In this document: positions 31,229 to 41,770 of the stretch, piece by piece | Layout: each line of letters opens with the position of its first letter | Position numbering within the stretch: the first letter of the stretch is position 1 | NCBI RefSeq assembly: GCF_001908105.1 | Contig: NZ_MKGQ01000005.1 | Span: forward strand, 105,917 to 169,916 | Origin: Xenorhabdus eapokensis | Lineage (GTDB): Bacteria; Pseudomonadota; Gammaproteobacteria; Enterobacterales; Enterobacteriaceae | Direction of reading: 5' to 3' | DNA length: 64,000 nucleotides | Translations under genes and position numbers: made by a program | The notes under the pieces: generated by a model | Databases searched by the model: none | Seen by the model: only the letters and a program-made list of their open reading frames with translations | Told to the model about the DNA's origin: nothing

Positions 31229-31825
31229 AATCACCTCCGTAAACGATGCACAGCTTATTTGAACTAAGGCTTATACATGCTAATTATTATAGTCATTCTT
31301 TTAGAATAGAGCCTATCAAAACATGATTATTATTTATTAATGTTAGTGCTCTATTATACGTATCTACCAACTAGATCTTTTAACAATGACTCATTTACGT
31401 TTAGTTACGACAAAAATACTAAATTCTGGCAAAGCCCCATTTCTGGCAAGCGCTAGCATTCTACTACGAAGGATAGTCATATCCACATATACTGTGAAAT
31501 ATATTAAATTATACTAATACAGTAGATACTGTAGCAATAGCACAGCAATCATTATAGGCGATTGTATTGCGACTTTCAAAATCAATATAGCGTCATTATT
31601 ACATATGTCACCATCGAGATGGAACACTTTTTACCATTAAAGGTGTAATCAAGATAAAAACAAGGAAAGTTACCAAGTTATCTTCTGTTTATTTATAAAA
31701 AGCAAAAAATGTTGTCTTTTAAACTGACCAGGTCATTCATAAGTATTTATTTTAATTAGACTATGAATGAATTTTAACGCAGATATTGTCATCTTGTAAT
31801 TTGTTGTTCGAGGGTTTTTTAGCTA
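31229..31825. other. AT-rich gap between tomB and acrB
   Basis: About 600 bp with no believable gene on either strand. It should carry the tomB-hha promoter on the minus strand. It contains a perfect 7-bp inverted repeat TACAGTA-GA-TACTGTA at 31518-31533 of unknown meaning. Confidence 0.5.
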
Positions 31826-31855
31826 TTAAAAAGACCACATCAGTGGCCTTTTTAA
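31826..31855 (-). terminator. acrAB terminator
   Basis: TTAAAAAGACCAC/GTGGCCTTTTTAA with one mismatch, 14 bp beyond the acrB stop. On the minus strand it reads as a hairpin with a U-rich 3' arm. Confidence 0.82.
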
Positions 31856-31868
31856 CATAGTTGAATTT

Positions 31869-34800
31869 TTAGTGAGTGGTTGAAGTGTGTTCAAGCTCCT
31901 CATTTTTTTTCGTAAACCGCCGCTTAATGACAACGAAAAATACAGGAACAAAATAGATTGCCAGCGATGTAGCTGCAATCATACCACCCAATACTCCTGT
32001 GCCTACGGCATTTTGTGCACCTGAACCTGCGCCATTGCTCAATACCAGAGGCATAACGCCAAGCATAAAGGCTAGAGAAGTCATTAGGATTGGACGCAAA
32101 CGCATTCTGGCTGCTTCAAGCGTTGCTTCTATTAATCCCTTGCCTTCTTTTTCTATCAAATCCTTGGCGAACTCTACGATAAGGATGGCGTTTTTCGCAG
32201 ACAGCCCGATGGTCGTTAATAAGCCAACTTTAAAGTAAACGTCATTATCCAGTCCACGTATTGATGTTGCCAGCAATGCGCCGATAACCCCCAGAGGGAC
32301 GACTAGCATGACCGAGAACGGCACAGACCAGCTTTCATATAATGCTGCCAGACAAAGGAATACAACAATTAATGACAGCGCATATAGGGCAGGAGCCTGA
32401 TTGCCAGATAGACGTTCTTGATAAGACATTCCAGTCCAGTCATAGCCAATTCCTGAAGGTAATTGTGATGCCAGTTGCTCCATAAGAGCCATTGCGTCAC
32501 CAGTACTTTGACCAGGTGCTGCTTCGCCCACAATTTCCATAGAGGGAAGACCATTGTAGCGTTCCAGACGTGGTGAACCATAAATCCAGGGATCTTTTGA
32601 TGCATCTATGAATGCAGAAAACGGCACCATTTTTCCATAATAGTTACGGACATATAATTTGCTGATATCGCTTGGTAACATACGGTAAGGCGAATCAGCT
32701 TGAATATAGACTTTTTTGACTCGACCACGGTCGATAAAATCATTGACGTAAACACCGCCAAACATCGTGCTCAGGGTTGTGTTGATATTTGTCGTGGATA
32801 CAGCTAGGGCTTCTGCTTTTTCCTTATCGATATAGATGCGATATTGTTGTGTGTCATCTTGCCCATTAGGACGGACACTCGTCAGCATATTTGGGTGTTG
32901 TGCAACCATACCCAGCAATTGGTTACGTGCTTCTGTCAGTGCAGCATGCCCCAAATTTCCTTTATCAATCAACTGGAAGTCAAATCCACTGGCAGAACCC
33001 AACTCGACAATTGAAGGAATATTGAACGCAAAGACAAGACCTTCCTTGATTTGAGCAAAATTCGCATTGGCTCGAGCAACAATGGCTGGAACCTTATCTT
33101 TCTCATCCTTACGCAGTGCCCAATCTTTTAAGCTGATAAATGCCAGACCAGTATTCTGCCCTTGACCACTAAAACCCACGCCGTTAACTGTAAATGCAGA
33201 TTTAACAACATCTTTCTCTTTGGTATAGAAGTAATCATTGATCTCATCTAATACCTTTTGTGTCTGTTCCTGAGTGGAGCCAGGTGGTAATTGAACCAAT
33301 GCCAGTAAAACCCCCTGATCTTCTTCTGGTAAGAAGGAGGAGGGCAGATTCTTAAATATCCAGGCCATGCCGGCGATCAACATGATATAGATCACCAGGT
33401 AACGTCCCGTACCACGTAACATTCGGCCAATACTATCAGTATAATGATGTGTGCTCTGTTCAAACAGACGGTTAAACCAACCAAAGAATCCAGTGTGAGT
33501 GCTATGGCTGCCTTTAGCAACAGGTTTGAGCATCGTCGCACACAGTGCCGGAGTCAGGATTAATGCCACCAGCACAGACAATACCATTGCTGAGACGATC
33601 GTAATTGAGAATTGGCGGTAAATCGCTCCTGTTGAACCTCCGAAGAATGCCATTGGTACAAATACAGCGGAAAGTACCAGTGCGATACCGACCAAAGCGC
33701 CTTGGATCTGTCCCATCGATTTTTTGGTAGCTTCTTTCGGTGATAACCCCTCTTCCTGCATAATTCGTTCAACATTTTCCACGACAACAATGGCATCATC
33801 CACGAGCAAGCCTATGGCAAGTACCATAGCGAACATAGTCAAGGTATTGATGGAATAGCCAAACGCAGCAAGAATGGCAAATGTACCAAGCAGTACAACC
33901 GGAACCGCAATTGTTGGGATGAAGGTAGCTCGAAAGTTTTGCAAAAACAGGTACATGACGATAAACACTAACAGAATGGCTTCTGCCAATGTTTTCACCA
34001 CTTCGAAAATAGAAATTTTGACGAATGGGGTAGTGTCATATGGATAGACAACAGTCAACCCATGCGGGAAGAAAGGTTGCATCTCAGCCAGAGCTTCTTG
34101 AACCGCCTTGGAGGTATTCAAGGCGTTGGCTCCCGTTGCTAGTTTGATACCAATCCCTGATGCTGGTTTGCCATTGAAGCGACCAATGATACTGTAATTT
34201 TCAGCGCCTAATTGAACGGTAGCGACATCACGCAAGCGAATTTGTGAACCATCGGGATTCATGCGCAGCAAAATATCGCCAAATTCTTCTGCCGAATTCA
34301 GGCGAGTTTGTGCGATGATCGAAGCATTCAAACGCTGACCTGGAACCGGTGGTGTCCCTCCTAATTGTCCGGCAGCAACCTGATTATTCTGCGCCTTGAT
34401 TGCACTAATAACATCCTGAGTGGTGATTTTATAGTTGAGCAGTTTGTCAGGATTGAGCCAGATGCGCATGGCATACTGCGTGCCAAAGAGCTGTGTTTCA
34501 CCCACGCCAGCAACACGGCTCAAGGTATCTTTGACGTTGCCTCCGATATAGTCAGCGATGTCATCTTGAGTCATGGAACCATCTTGAGAGATGAAACCAG
34601 CCACCATCAAAAATGAACTGGTGCTTTTATCAACACTAACACCTTGTTGCTGAACTTCTTGAGGCAATAGTGGCATTACCAATTGCAGTTTATTTTGAAC
34701 CTGAACTTGCGCGATATCGGGATCTGTGTCTGCTTCAAAGGTCAACATGATATTCATGTGCCCCGCAGAATCACCGCTGGAAGACATGTACACTAGGTTA

Positions 34801-35018
34801 TCGATACCATTCATATTCTGTTCAATAACCTGTGTTACAGTATTTTGTACTGTTGTCGCGTCAGCTCCTGGGTAACTTGCTGAAATGGAAATAGTAGGTG
34901 GGGCAATGGCAGGATATTGCTCCACGGGTAATTTCATGATTGCCAGCAGGCCAGATAGCATAGTGATAATCGCTATTACCCATGCAAAAATTGGCCGTTC
35001 GATAAAAAACTTAGGCAT
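31869..35018 (-). CDS. acrB: RND multidrug efflux pump AcrB
   Basis: The inner-membrane proton-driven pump of the AcrAB-TolC system, exporting many drugs, bile salts and detergents. The proton-relay residues are visible as Asp407-Asp408 in [15 protein letters not shown] and Lys940 in [13 protein letters not shown]. It has twelve membrane helices and two large periplasmic loops. It has 1049 aa, the E. coli length. acrA lies 14 bp upstream in the same operon. Confidence 0.98.
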   Translation of the reverse strand: MPKFFIERPIFAWVIAIITMLSGLLAIMKLPVEQYPAIAPPTISISASYPGADATTVQNTVTQVIEQNMNGIDNLVYMSSSGDSAGHMNIMLTFEADTDPDIAQVQVQNKLQLVMPLLPQEVQQQGVSVDKSTSSFLMVAGFISQDGSMTQDDIADYIGGNVKDTLSRVAGVGETQLFGTQYAMRIWLNPDKLLNYKITTQDVISAIKAQNNQVAAGQLGGTPPVPGQRLNASIIAQTRLNSAEEFGDILLRMNPDGSQIRLRDVATVQLGAENYSIIGRFNGKPASGIGIKLATGANALNTSKAVQEALAEMQPFFPHGLTVVYPYDTTPFVKISIFEVVKTLAEAILLVFIVMYLFLQNFRATFIPTIAVPVVLLGTFAILAAFGYSINTLTMFAMVLAIGLLVDDAIVVVENVERIMQEEGLSPKEATKKSMGQIQGALVGIALVLSAVFVPMAFFGGSTGAIYRQFSITIVSAMVLSVLVALILTPALCATMLKPVAKGSHSTHTGFFGWFNRLFEQSTHHYTDSIGRMLRGTGRYLVIYIMLIAGMAWIFKNLPSSFLPEEDQGVLLALVQLPPGSTQEQTQKVLDEINDYFYTKEKDVVKSAFTVNGVGFSGQGQNTGLAFISLKDWALRKDEKDKVPAIVARANANFAQIKEGLVFAFNIPSIVELGSASGFDFQLIDKGNLGHAALTEARNQLLGMVAQHPNMLTSVRPNGQDDTQQYRIYIDKEKAEALAVSTTNINTTLSTMFGGVYVNDFIDRGRVKKVYIQADSPYRMLPSDISKLYVRNYYGKMVPFSAFIDASKDPWIYGSPRLERYNGLPSMEIVGEAAPGQSTGDAMALMEQLASQLPSGIGYDWTGMSYQERLSGNQAPALYALSLIVVFLCLAALYESWSVPFSVMLVVPLGVIGALLATSIRGLDNDVYFKVGLLTTIGLSAKNAILIVEFAKDLIEKEGKGLIEATLEAARMRLRPILMTSLAFMLGVMPLVLSNGAGSGAQNAVGTGVLGGMIAATSLAIYFVPVFFVVIKRRFTKKNEELEHTSTTH

Positions 35019-35032
35019 GAATCACCGACTCC

Positions 35033-36232
35033 TTATTGAGGCTTTTTTGCAGACTCAGCTTGATTAGCCGCAGGATTAGCATTCAAATCTGTCTCCGTTG
35101 GCTTGACCGTTATTCCTGGTGCTATTTTCTGCAATCCTGTGACGATTACTTTATCTCCAGCTTTCAGACCTTCTGTCACCAACCACTTGTTACCAATTGC
35201 CTGAGTAGCGTTGATATTGCGCAATTCTACTTTGTTATCTTTATCTACAATCAGAGCGGTTGCTTGACCACGAGGTGTTCTGGTAACCGCTTGCTGAGGA
35301 ACCAAAATCGCATTTTTGCGCACACCTTCTTCTAACTTGGTGCGAACAAACATACCTGGTAGTAATTCTTCATTTGGGTTTGGAAACACAGCCCGCATAG
35401 TGATAGCGCTTGTTGTTTCGTCAACCGTCACGTCAGAAAACTCAAGGTAACCTTCTTGACTGTATACTTGCCCTGTGTCAGTAATTAGGCGGATTTTGGT
35501 TTTTTTGCTCTCTTTTTGAACGGTTCCTTTTGCAATTTCATTTTTGAATCGCAGATAATCGTCACTTGATTGAGTGATATCAACATAGATAGGATCTAAC
35601 TGTTGAACAATCGTCAGGGCTGTTGGCTGACCCGCAGAAACCAGTGCTCCTTCTGTGACGGTAGACTTACCCGCACGCCCAGAAATAGGGGAGGTCACCT
35701 TGGTGTATGCCAGGTTGATTCTGGCATTTTCCAATGCAGCCTGAGAGGACTGAACATCTGCTTTTGCCTGAGCATATTCTGAATTTGCTTTATCAAATTC
35801 CTGTTTACTCACGTATTGTGTGCCTAGCAAAGATTGATAACGTTCAACGGTTAAGCGGGAAACATTCTCATTGGCTTGCGCTCTGGCTAAGCTTGCTTTT
35901 GCTTTACTGTATTCTGCCTGATAAGTTGCTGGATCTATTTGGTATAACGACTCACCAGCAACCACATCACTTCCTTCTTTATAGTTACGTTTCAGTACGA
36001 TGCCGCCGACTTGGGGGCGAACCTCGGCAACACGATAAGACGAGGTTCGGCCTGGTAATTCTGTGATGACCGTTAGAGGTTCTGCTTTCAGCGTTACAAT
36101 ACCAACTTCAGGAACATGCTGGCCTGCCGCCCCTTGCTGTGTATTTTTATTGTCATTGCATCCTGAAAGAATGAAACTGCCTGAAATTACCAGGAATGTG
36201 GCCAGAGGCAAAACTCCCCTGTTTTTTCGCAT
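35033..36232 (-). CDS. acrA: Efflux periplasmic adaptor AcrA (lipoprotein)
   Basis: The membrane-fusion lipoprotein that bridges AcrB and TolC. The signal peptide ends in LSGC (Cys25). The order is barrel-sandwich hybrid/lipoyl, alpha-hairpin coiled coil (about 100-170, ARAQANENVSRLTVERYQ) and beta-barrel, followed by a C-terminal domain and a low-complexity Ala/Asn tail. It has 399 aa (E. coli 397). It is divergent from acrR across a 142-bp control region. Confidence 0.97.
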   Translation of the reverse strand: MRKNRGVLPLATFLVISGSFILSGCNDNKNTQQGAAGQHVPEVGIVTLKAEPLTVITELPGRTSSYRVAEVRPQVGGIVLKRNYKEGSDVVAGESLYQIDPATYQAEYSKAKASLARAQANENVSRLTVERYQSLLGTQYVSKQEFDKANSEYAQAKADVQSSQAALENARINLAYTKVTSPISGRAGKSTVTEGALVSAGQPTALTIVQQLDPIYVDITQSSDDYLRFKNEIAKGTVQKESKKTKIRLITDTGQVYSQEGYLEFSDVTVDETTSAITMRAVFPNPNEELLPGMFVRTKLEEGVRKNAILVPQQAVTRTPRGQATALIVDKDNKVELRNINATQAIGNKWLVTEGLKAGDKVIVTGLQKIAPGITVKPTETDLNANPAANQAESAKKPQ

Positions 36233-36317
36233 AAGTAAACCTCAATTTTTCAATGTTGATTCGCTAATCTAACAAGTGAAATCATTACTTCGTTGGTTAA
36301 TGAGTGCTATAGTACAA

Positions 36318-36335
36318 ACATACATGAATGTATGT
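36318..36335. promoter_or_regulatory. AcrR operator
   Basis: ACATACAT-GA-ATGTATGT, a perfect 8-bp inverted repeat, matches the core of the E. coli AcrR site (arms ACATACAT and ATGTATGT). It lies between acrA and acrR, so it should repress both. Confidence 0.88.
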
Positions 36336-36374
36336 AAATCCGCCTCGGTCAAAAACAAAGTTTATGGCACTAAA

Positions 36375-37025
36375 ATGGCACGAAAAACTAAACAGCAAGC
36401 AAATAAAACTCGTCAGCAAATCATAGATGCTGCGATAAAGACTTTTTCTGAGCGTGGTGTTTCTGCCACCTCGCTATCCGATATCGCAACTGCCGCTGGT
36501 GTAACGCGCGGAGCAATTTACTGGCACTTTAAAAATAAAACAGATCTACTTTCTGTTGTTTGTAGAATGTCAGAGCATAAAATAGACGAACTAGAGAAAG
36601 AGTATCAATCAAAATATCCTGATAATCCACTTATTGCGTTGAGATATTTATTAATTTCCATGTTAAGAATGATGATTGATGATTCTCAGATACGTCAATT
36701 TATGGAAATTTTTTTCCATAAATGTGAATTCGTTGGAGAAATGTCTCTACTAGTAGAGGATATTCGGGAAATGTGTATTTCTGATTACGAGAAAATTGAA
36801 AAAATGTTATTTGCTTGTATTCAATCCGGAGAACTACCCTATGATCTTGATTGTAGGCGCTCTGCCATTATGTTGAGAGCATTGATGACAGGGATATTTG
36901 AGAACTGGTCGTTCTCACCGGACAGTTTTAATATTCAAGAGCAATCAGCCCACTTGGTGGATAGTTTCATTGATACACTTAAATACAGCCACCATTTGCG
37001 GAACCGCGAAGAAAACAAATTTTGA
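36375..37025 (+). CDS. acrR: TetR-family repressor AcrR
   Basis: The local repressor of acrAB. The helix-turn-helix is at residues about 25-55 (SLSDIATAAGVTRGAIYWHFKNK) and the ligand-binding C-terminal part follows. The start is set at MARKTKQQ (36375), which aligns with E. coli AcrR (215 aa); it gives 216 aa. The open frame extends 33 codons upstream through the operator, where nothing resembles the family. Confidence 0.95.
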   Translation: MARKTKQQANKTRQQIIDAAIKTFSERGVSATSLSDIATAAGVTRGAIYWHFKNKTDLLSVVCRMSEHKIDELEKEYQSKYPDNPLIALRYLLISMLRMMIDDSQIRQFMEIFFHKCEFVGEMSLLVEDIREMCISDYEKIEKMLFACIQSGELPYDLDCRRSAIMLRALMTGIFENWSFSPDSFNIQEQSAHLVDSFIDTLKYSHHLRNREENKF

Positions 37026-37057
37026 ACATGCAGCTGAGGAATAAGCATTAATTAGGC

Positions 37058-37222
37058 TTATTCCGCAGATTTCTGTACCTGTTTTTTCAATTTGCTTTGA
37101 AGATCATGTTGGACGATTTCTAGTGCTGCCAGTGCGATAGCTGGAGAAACTTCGTTACATTCAAGCAGATAAATAAGATCTACTGCCAATTGTACTTCGG
37201 GGGGTGCTTGTTCCAGAGCCAT
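37058..37222 (-). CDS. rsmS: RsmS/YbaM small protein
   Basis: A 54-aa protein that was too short to stand out, reading MALEQAPPEVQLAVDLIYLL at the N-terminus and resembling E. coli RsmS (YbaM, 53 aa), which is also encoded just after priC. The alignment covers the whole length (for example VQLAVDLI against VKLAVDLI, and ALEIVQHD against ALDIVKRD). Homologues in soft-rot bacteria influence the Rsm pathway; function here is not established. It starts 20 bp after the priC stop. Confidence 0.88.
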   Translation of the reverse strand: MALEQAPPEVQLAVDLIYLLECNEVSPAIALAALEIVQHDLQSKLKKQVQKSAE

Positions 37223-37242
37223 AGCGGCGTCTTCCTTTGTGA

Positions 37243-37785
37243 TTAATTTGAATGTTCTCGCTTTTCTATCGATTTCTCGATCCGCATTAATGCTTGACGA
37301 CAGCGAGCGAGCCTACCAGCCAAGGCAGCAATTTCTTTTTGCAGTTTATGCTTATTAGTCAGTGTAGTTTGTTTGTTTAACTGTAACTCTCTGTCATCAA
37401 TCATTGCCATTAAGCGACGTTCATAATCTTGATGTTCTGCCAGACGTTGATAAAGATCTTGTTCTGGTGATCGGCGCTCAAATTTATCTTCCTGTTTTCG
37501 TAGCGCTTGGGTTGATATTTCACGCTTAAGTGCCTCGATTTGTGTTGCTAAACGCTCGGCAAGGAACTTCACTTGTTCAATCCGATAATCGCTGACACAG
37601 GCTTTCAATTGTTCCATATTTTGTCTGATTTCTCGCAGGTATCCACCAAGTTTATTGCTGCGATGGTGGAATAATGCTTGATCAAAACGGGCGATGGAAA
37701 AAGGGATATCAGGCAGTAAAGCGAGTTCTTTTTCCAGAATATCAACCTGTTTTTCAAGTACACTTAATAAATTTTGTATGCCCAT
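37243..37785 (-). CDS. priC: Primosomal replication protein N'' PriC
   Basis: A replication-restart protein that reloads DnaB at stalled forks. The C-terminal region matches PriC (HQDYERRLMAMIDDRELQL and AGRLARCRQALMRIEKSIE). The start is placed at 37785 (MGIQNLLSVLEK), giving 180 aa (E. coli 175), with GAG seven bases upstream. The longer frame adds about 30 residues not seen in the family. It is the first gene of priC-rsmS, divergent from apt. Confidence 0.9.
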   Translation of the reverse strand: MGIQNLLSVLEKQVDILEKELALLPDIPFSIARFDQALFHHRSNKLGGYLREIRQNMEQLKACVSDYRIEQVKFLAERLATQIEALKREISTQALRKQEDKFERRSPEQDLYQRLAEHQDYERRLMAMIDDRELQLNKQTTLTNKHKLQKEIAALAGRLARCRQALMRIEKSIEKREHSN

Positions 37786-37988
37786 TAGCATCTCATTATC
37801 ATTAATAATCTGTCTGTTAAAGACTTTAATTGGCTTCGCAGATCCGGTTGCCATAACACCGAACTTGCCAGGCATGGTGATTGACTTACGTCAACAAAAT
37901 ATAAGCAGCGACTTGCTTGGCAGTTGCTTTTTTTCGGTAGTTTGAATAGATTTTACCGTTTTCTTTTTAAACTTGGCTGGCATTGATT

Positions 37989-38540
37989 ATGACCGCTAAC
38001 GCGCAACAACTGCAATTAATTAAAGATAGTATCGAAACAATCCCTGATTATCCAAAGGCAGGGATACTTTTTCGTGATATTACCACATTGCTCGATAATC
38101 CAGCAGCTTACCAAACTACGATAGATTTATTGGTGGCTCGTTATCAGAATAAAGGCATCACGAAAATTGTGGGTACTGAAGCACGTGGTTTCTTATTCGG
38201 AGCGCCTGTGGCACTGCGTCTGGGAGTTGGTTTTGTTCCCGTTCGTAAAAAAGGGAAATTACCGCGTGAAACACTGAGTGAAACTTACGATCTGGAATAT
38301 GGTACAGATACATTAGAAATCCATAAAAGCAGCATTAAGGACGGGGATAAAGTTCTGGTTATTGATGATCTGCTGGCAACGGGAGGCACCATTGATGCGA
38401 CCGTTCGCCTGATCCGTCGTCTGGGTGGTCAAGTTTCCGAAGCGGCATTTATTATTGGCTTGCCGGATTTAGGTGGTGTTGAACGTTTGAAAAAACAAGG
38501 CATTGACAGCTACACCATCGTTGAATTTCCCGGCCATTAA
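37989..38540 (+). CDS. apt: Adenine phosphoribosyltransferase
   Basis: A purine-salvage enzyme that makes AMP from adenine and PRPP. The PRPP-binding motif [13 protein letters not shown] is at residues about 118-130, and [18 protein letters not shown] is typical. The start is the ATG reading MTANAQQLQ, which matches E. coli Apt exactly in length (183 aa). A 5'-extended TTG is ignored. Confidence 0.97.
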   Translation: MTANAQQLQLIKDSIETIPDYPKAGILFRDITTLLDNPAAYQTTIDLLVARYQNKGITKIVGTEARGFLFGAPVALRLGVGFVPVRKKGKLPRETLSETYDLEYGTDTLEIHKSSIKDGDKVLVIDDLLATGGTIDATVRLIRRLGGQVSEAAFIIGLPDLGGVERLKKQGIDSYTIVEFPGH

Positions 38541-38579
38541 TTATTCTGTTTTTTGCATTATTGACACATATTGATATAT

Positions 38580-38605
38580 CAGCCTCGCCGTTAGTGGTGA
38601 GGCTG
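38580..38605 (+). terminator. Hairpin between apt and dnaX
   Basis: A 7-bp stem CAGCCTC/GAGGCTG extended by GCC/GGT pairs, with no U-run. It may be a weak terminator or a feature of the dnaX leader. Confidence 0.45.
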
Positions 38606-38647
38606 TGCTAGCATGATAGACAGTCATGTTCAATTTCCTCGGTATTC

Positions 38648-40588
38648 ATGAGCTATCAGGTACTTGCCCGTAAGTGGCGCCCACAAATATTTTCTGACGT
38701 GATTGGTCAGCAACATGTGCTGACTGCATTGGCGAATGGTCTCGAACATCAACGCCTTCATCACGCTTATCTTTTTTCCGGCACTCGTGGCGTGGGAAAA
38801 ACCACTATTGCACGTCTGTTGGCAAAAGGACTGAATTGCGAAACGGGTATAACCAAGACGCCGTGTGGTCAGTGTACTAATTGTCTCGAAATTGAGCAGG
38901 GGCGGTTTGTGGATCTGATTGAGATCGACGCCGCTTCCCGAACAAAAGTAGAAGATACCCGCGAGTTGCTGGACAATGTTCAGTATGCGCCTGCCAGAGG
39001 TCGTTTCAAAGTTTACCTTATTGATGAAGTTCACATGCTTTCCCGCCATAGTTTCAATGCGTTGTTGAAGACATTGGAAGAGCCACCGGAACATGTGAAA
39101 TTTCTTCTGGCAACAACCGACCCACAGAAACTGCCAGTGACGATTCTTTCACGCTGTTTGCAATTCCATTTGAAAACACTCGATGTGGATCAAATTAGTA
39201 GCCAATTGGAACATGTCCTTAATGCAGAGCAAATAGAAAGCGATGCTCGTGCCCGCCAGCTACTTGCCCGTGCAGCAGATGGTAGTATGCGTGATGCTTT
39301 GAGCTTAACGGATCAAGCTATTGCTCTTGGTGGCGGGAAGCTGACATCGGATATCGTCAGCCAGATGCTGGGAACGCTGGACGATGACCAACCATTGGCG
39401 ATGATTGAATCGCTGGTGCGTGCAGATGGTCAACAAATGATGGCTCTGGTGGAACAAGTGGCAACTCGTGGCGTAGATTGGGAAAATCTGCTGGTTGAAA
39501 CCCTGTCGCTGTTGCATCGGATTGCCATGCTTCAGCTATTGCCTCAGCAACCTGAAAACGAGCCTTCTTCAACGGAAGGGCGGTTGCGTTTGTTGGCAAG
39601 ATCAATTTCCCCGACTGATTTGCAGCTTTATTACCAGGCGTTACTGGTAGGGCGCAAGGAGCTTCCTTATGCGCCAGAGCGACGGATGGGAGTTGAGATG
39701 GCATTATTGCGTGCCTTGGCTTTTCATCCCAAAACAGTTATTGAGGAAACATTACCACCTGCTGTGGAACACCCTGTAGCGCCCCAATTTTCTGCAAATA
39801 ATCAAGCAAATGAACGCGCTGGGCATGAAATATCACAATCGATGGGAAATGAATCTTCCATTGCAAACAGCCCAACAGCGAAACTCTTGCAAGCAAGAAA
39901 TTCGCTGGCTCATCAAGGAAATACACCACCAAAAAAGCCTGAGCCGGCAGAGTCTGCGAAGGCGAAGCCGGCAAGTTCGGCACTGGAGCGGCTGGTGATG
40001 GTGGCAGAACAGCGCTCTCAATCACATATTCCTACAACACGGCAGCCTAAGCCGGTTAATCCGGTAAAAAAAGAAGCTTATCGCTGGCGGGCAACGAATA
40101 CTGGAGAAGAGAAACAGCGCCCGACTGCGACGCCAAAAGCGATCAAAGCGGCTTTGGAGCACGAGAAAACAGCAGAATTAGTAGAAAAGCTGGCGATTGA
40201 ATCGAAACAAAGAGATCCATGGGCTGCAGAAATTGATAAACTGCATATTCCCAAATTGGTTCAACAGGTAGCACTGAATGCATTTAAAGAACAGGTTGAT
40301 GAAAATCGTCTTTGTCTGCATTTACGTTCAAAGCAGCATCATCTTAATTCAGCATCGGCTCAGAAAGCGTTGACCGAAGCATTAAGTGAATTGCATGGAA
40401 AACCTATTGAACTCATTATCATTGAAGATGATAATCCTGCGGTAAAAACGCCTCTGGAGTGGCGGCAAGCCATTTATGAAGAAAAATTGGCACAAGCACG
40501 CCAATCCATTATTTCGGATAAAACGATTCAAACACTTCAGCAACTATTCGATGCAGAATTGGATGAAGAAAGTATCCGGCCTGTTTAA
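38648..40588 (+). CDS. dnaX: DNA polymerase III tau/gamma subunits
   Basis: DnaX encodes tau (full length) and, by frameshift, gamma. It is the AAA+ clamp-loader motor of the replisome; tau also holds two core polymerases and DnaB. Walker A GTRGVGKTT and zinc cysteines CGQCTNCLEIEQG are near residues 45-85. Domains I-III end around residue 370; the C-terminal tau-specific region follows. Tau has 646 aa (E. coli 643). The slippery site at codons 428-430 would yield a 431-aa gamma, the E. coli value. Confidence 0.97.
   Translation: MSYQVLARKWRPQIFSDVIGQQHVLTALANGLEHQRLHHAYLFSGTRGVGKTTIARLLAKGLNCETGITKTPCGQCTNCLEIEQGRFVDLIEIDAASRTKVEDTRELLDNVQYAPARGRFKVYLIDEVHMLSRHSFNALLKTLEEPPEHVKFLLATTDPQKLPVTILSRCLQFHLKTLDVDQISSQLEHVLNAEQIESDARARQLLARAADGSMRDALSLTDQAIALGGGKLTSDIVSQMLGTLDDDQPLAMIESLVRADGQQMMALVEQVATRGVDWENLLVETLSLLHRIAMLQLLPQQPENEPSSTEGRLRLLARSISPTDLQLYYQALLVGRKELPYAPERRMGVEMALLRALAFHPKTVIEETLPPAVEHPVAPQFSANNQANERAGHEISQSMGNESSIANSPTAKLLQARNSLAHQGNTPPKKPEPAESAKAKPASSALERLVMVAEQRSQSHIPTTRQPKPVNPVKKEAYRWRATNTGEEKQRPTATPKAIKAALEHEKTAELVEKLAIESKQRDPWAAEIDKLHIPKLVQQVALNAFKEQVDENRLCLHLRSKQHHLNSASAQKALTEALSELHGKPIELIIIEDDNPAVKTPLEWRQAIYEEKLAQARQSIISDKTIQTLQQLFDAELDEESIRPV
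39915..39976 (+). promoter_or_regulatory. dnaX programmed -1 frameshift signal (gamma subunit)
   Basis: An A AAA AAG slippery heptamer at 39931-39937 lies in the correct zero-frame phase. A Shine-Dalgarno-like AAGGAA is 10 bp upstream, and GCCGGC repeated at 39943-39948 and 39966-39971 can form a downstream stem. After slipping, translation reads GCC then TGA at 39940-39942, so gamma ends Lys-Lys-Ala at residue 431. All three stimulators seen in E. coli dnaX are present. Confidence 0.88.
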
Positions 40589-40636
40589 CTGCCGTAGTGT
40601 ATTTTTATGCTGTGGCTATAGCGAAGAGAGAGAATT

Positions 40637-40966
40637 ATGTTTGGTAAAGGTGGTTTGGGCAATTTGATGAAACAGGCCCAACAGATGCAAGAAAAAATGC
40701 AGAAAATGCAAGAAGAAATTGCAAATCTGGAAGTTACAGGCGAATCTGGTGCAGGTCTGGTAAAAATCACGATTAATGGTGCACATAACTGCCGTCGGGT
40801 TGAAATCGATCCCAGTTTGATGGACGACGACAAAGATATGCTGGAAGATCTGATCGCAGCGGCATTCAATGATGCAGCTCGCCGTATTGAAGAAACCCAG
40901 AAAGAAAGAATGGCCAGTGTTTCCAGCGGAATGCAATTACCACCTGGGTTTAAGATGCCATTCTAA
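40637..40966 (+). CDS. ybaB: Nucleoid-associated protein YbaB/EbfC
   Basis: A small dimeric DNA-binding protein that associates with the nucleoid. The sequence starts [21 protein letters not shown] and has the glycine-containing core VEIDPSLM. It has 109 aa, the E. coli length. The stop overlaps the recR start by one base (TAATG), so the pair is translationally coupled within the dnaX-ybaB-recR operon. Confidence 0.97.
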   Translation: MFGKGGLGNLMKQAQQMQEKMQKMQEEIANLEVTGESGAGLVKITINGAHNCRRVEIDPSLMDDDKDMLEDLIAAAFNDAARRIEETQKERMASVSSGMQLPPGFKMPF

Positions 40967-41574
40967 TGCAAACCAGTCCTCTTCTTGAATCCCTGATGGA
41001 CGCTCTGCGCTGTTTGCCTGGCGTAGGCCCAAAATCTGCACAGCGGATGGCATTTCATCTATTGCAGAGAGATCGCAGTGGTGGGATGCGATTGGCGCAG
41101 GCATTGACGCGAGCTATGTCTGAAATTGGTCACTGTCAGGATTGCCGGACATTTACGGAACAGGAACAGTGCACGATCTGCACCAATCCCCGTCGTCAGC
41201 AGAATGGTCAGATCTGTGTAGTGGAAAGCCCCGCAGATATTCATGCTATCGAACAAACGGGTCAGTTTGCGGGACGTTATTTTGTCTTGATGGGGCATTT
41301 ATCGCCACTGGATGGTATCGGGCCAATGGATATTGGTTTAGATCGTTTAGAAGAACGCTTATCTTCTGAAACCTTGTCAGAGATTATTCTGGCAACTAAT
41401 CCAACTGTCGAGGGAGAGGCAACGGCAAACTATATTGCAGAAATATGCTCTCAATATAGTGTGACAGCCAGCCGAATTGCTCACGGAGTTCCTGTGGGTG
41501 GAGAGCTTGAAATGGTGGATGGTACAACACTGTCTCATTCGCTGGCTGGCCGTCAAAAAATCACGAATTTGTGA
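40966..41574 (+). CDS. recR: Recombination mediator RecR
   Basis: RecR works with RecF and RecO to load RecA on gapped DNA. It has an N-terminal HhH ([18 protein letters not shown]), a C4 zinc finger ([16 protein letters not shown]), a Toprim domain and a C-terminal Walker-B-like segment. The length is 202 aa (E. coli 201). Confidence 0.97.
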   Translation: MQTSPLLESLMDALRCLPGVGPKSAQRMAFHLLQRDRSGGMRLAQALTRAMSEIGHCQDCRTFTEQEQCTICTNPRRQQNGQICVVESPADIHAIEQTGQFAGRYFVLMGHLSPLDGIGPMDIGLDRLEERLSSETLSEIILATNPTVEGEATANYIAEICSQYSVTASRIAHGVPVGGELEMVDGTTLSHSLAGRQKITNL

Positions 41575-41687
41575 TTTTGTTCCCAACTAATGGGGAATTT
41601 TAATGGATGGTGGTGCTGATTATGCCGCCATCCATAGCCGATTTATCCACGTATCAAATTAATTTTACATTCTTCTGGTTGTCTTAA

Positions 41688-41716
41688 CTTGAAACTTTCC
41701 GTATTTATCCCCATTT
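41688..41716 (+). promoter_or_regulatory. Sigma-32 heat-shock promoter of htpG
   Basis: CTTGAAA, 14 bp, CCCCATTT: an exact match to the heat-shock consensus about 55 bp before the start codon. Confidence 0.9.
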
Positions 41717-41770
41717 GATGATCATCGTCCGATTTTACATATCTGAACTGGATTTAGATTGAGGTAATAA

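Noticed and set aside
31518..31533. LexA box
   Set aside because: The half-sites are in the opposite order (ACAG first, CTGT second) to the CTGT-N8-ACAG consensus.
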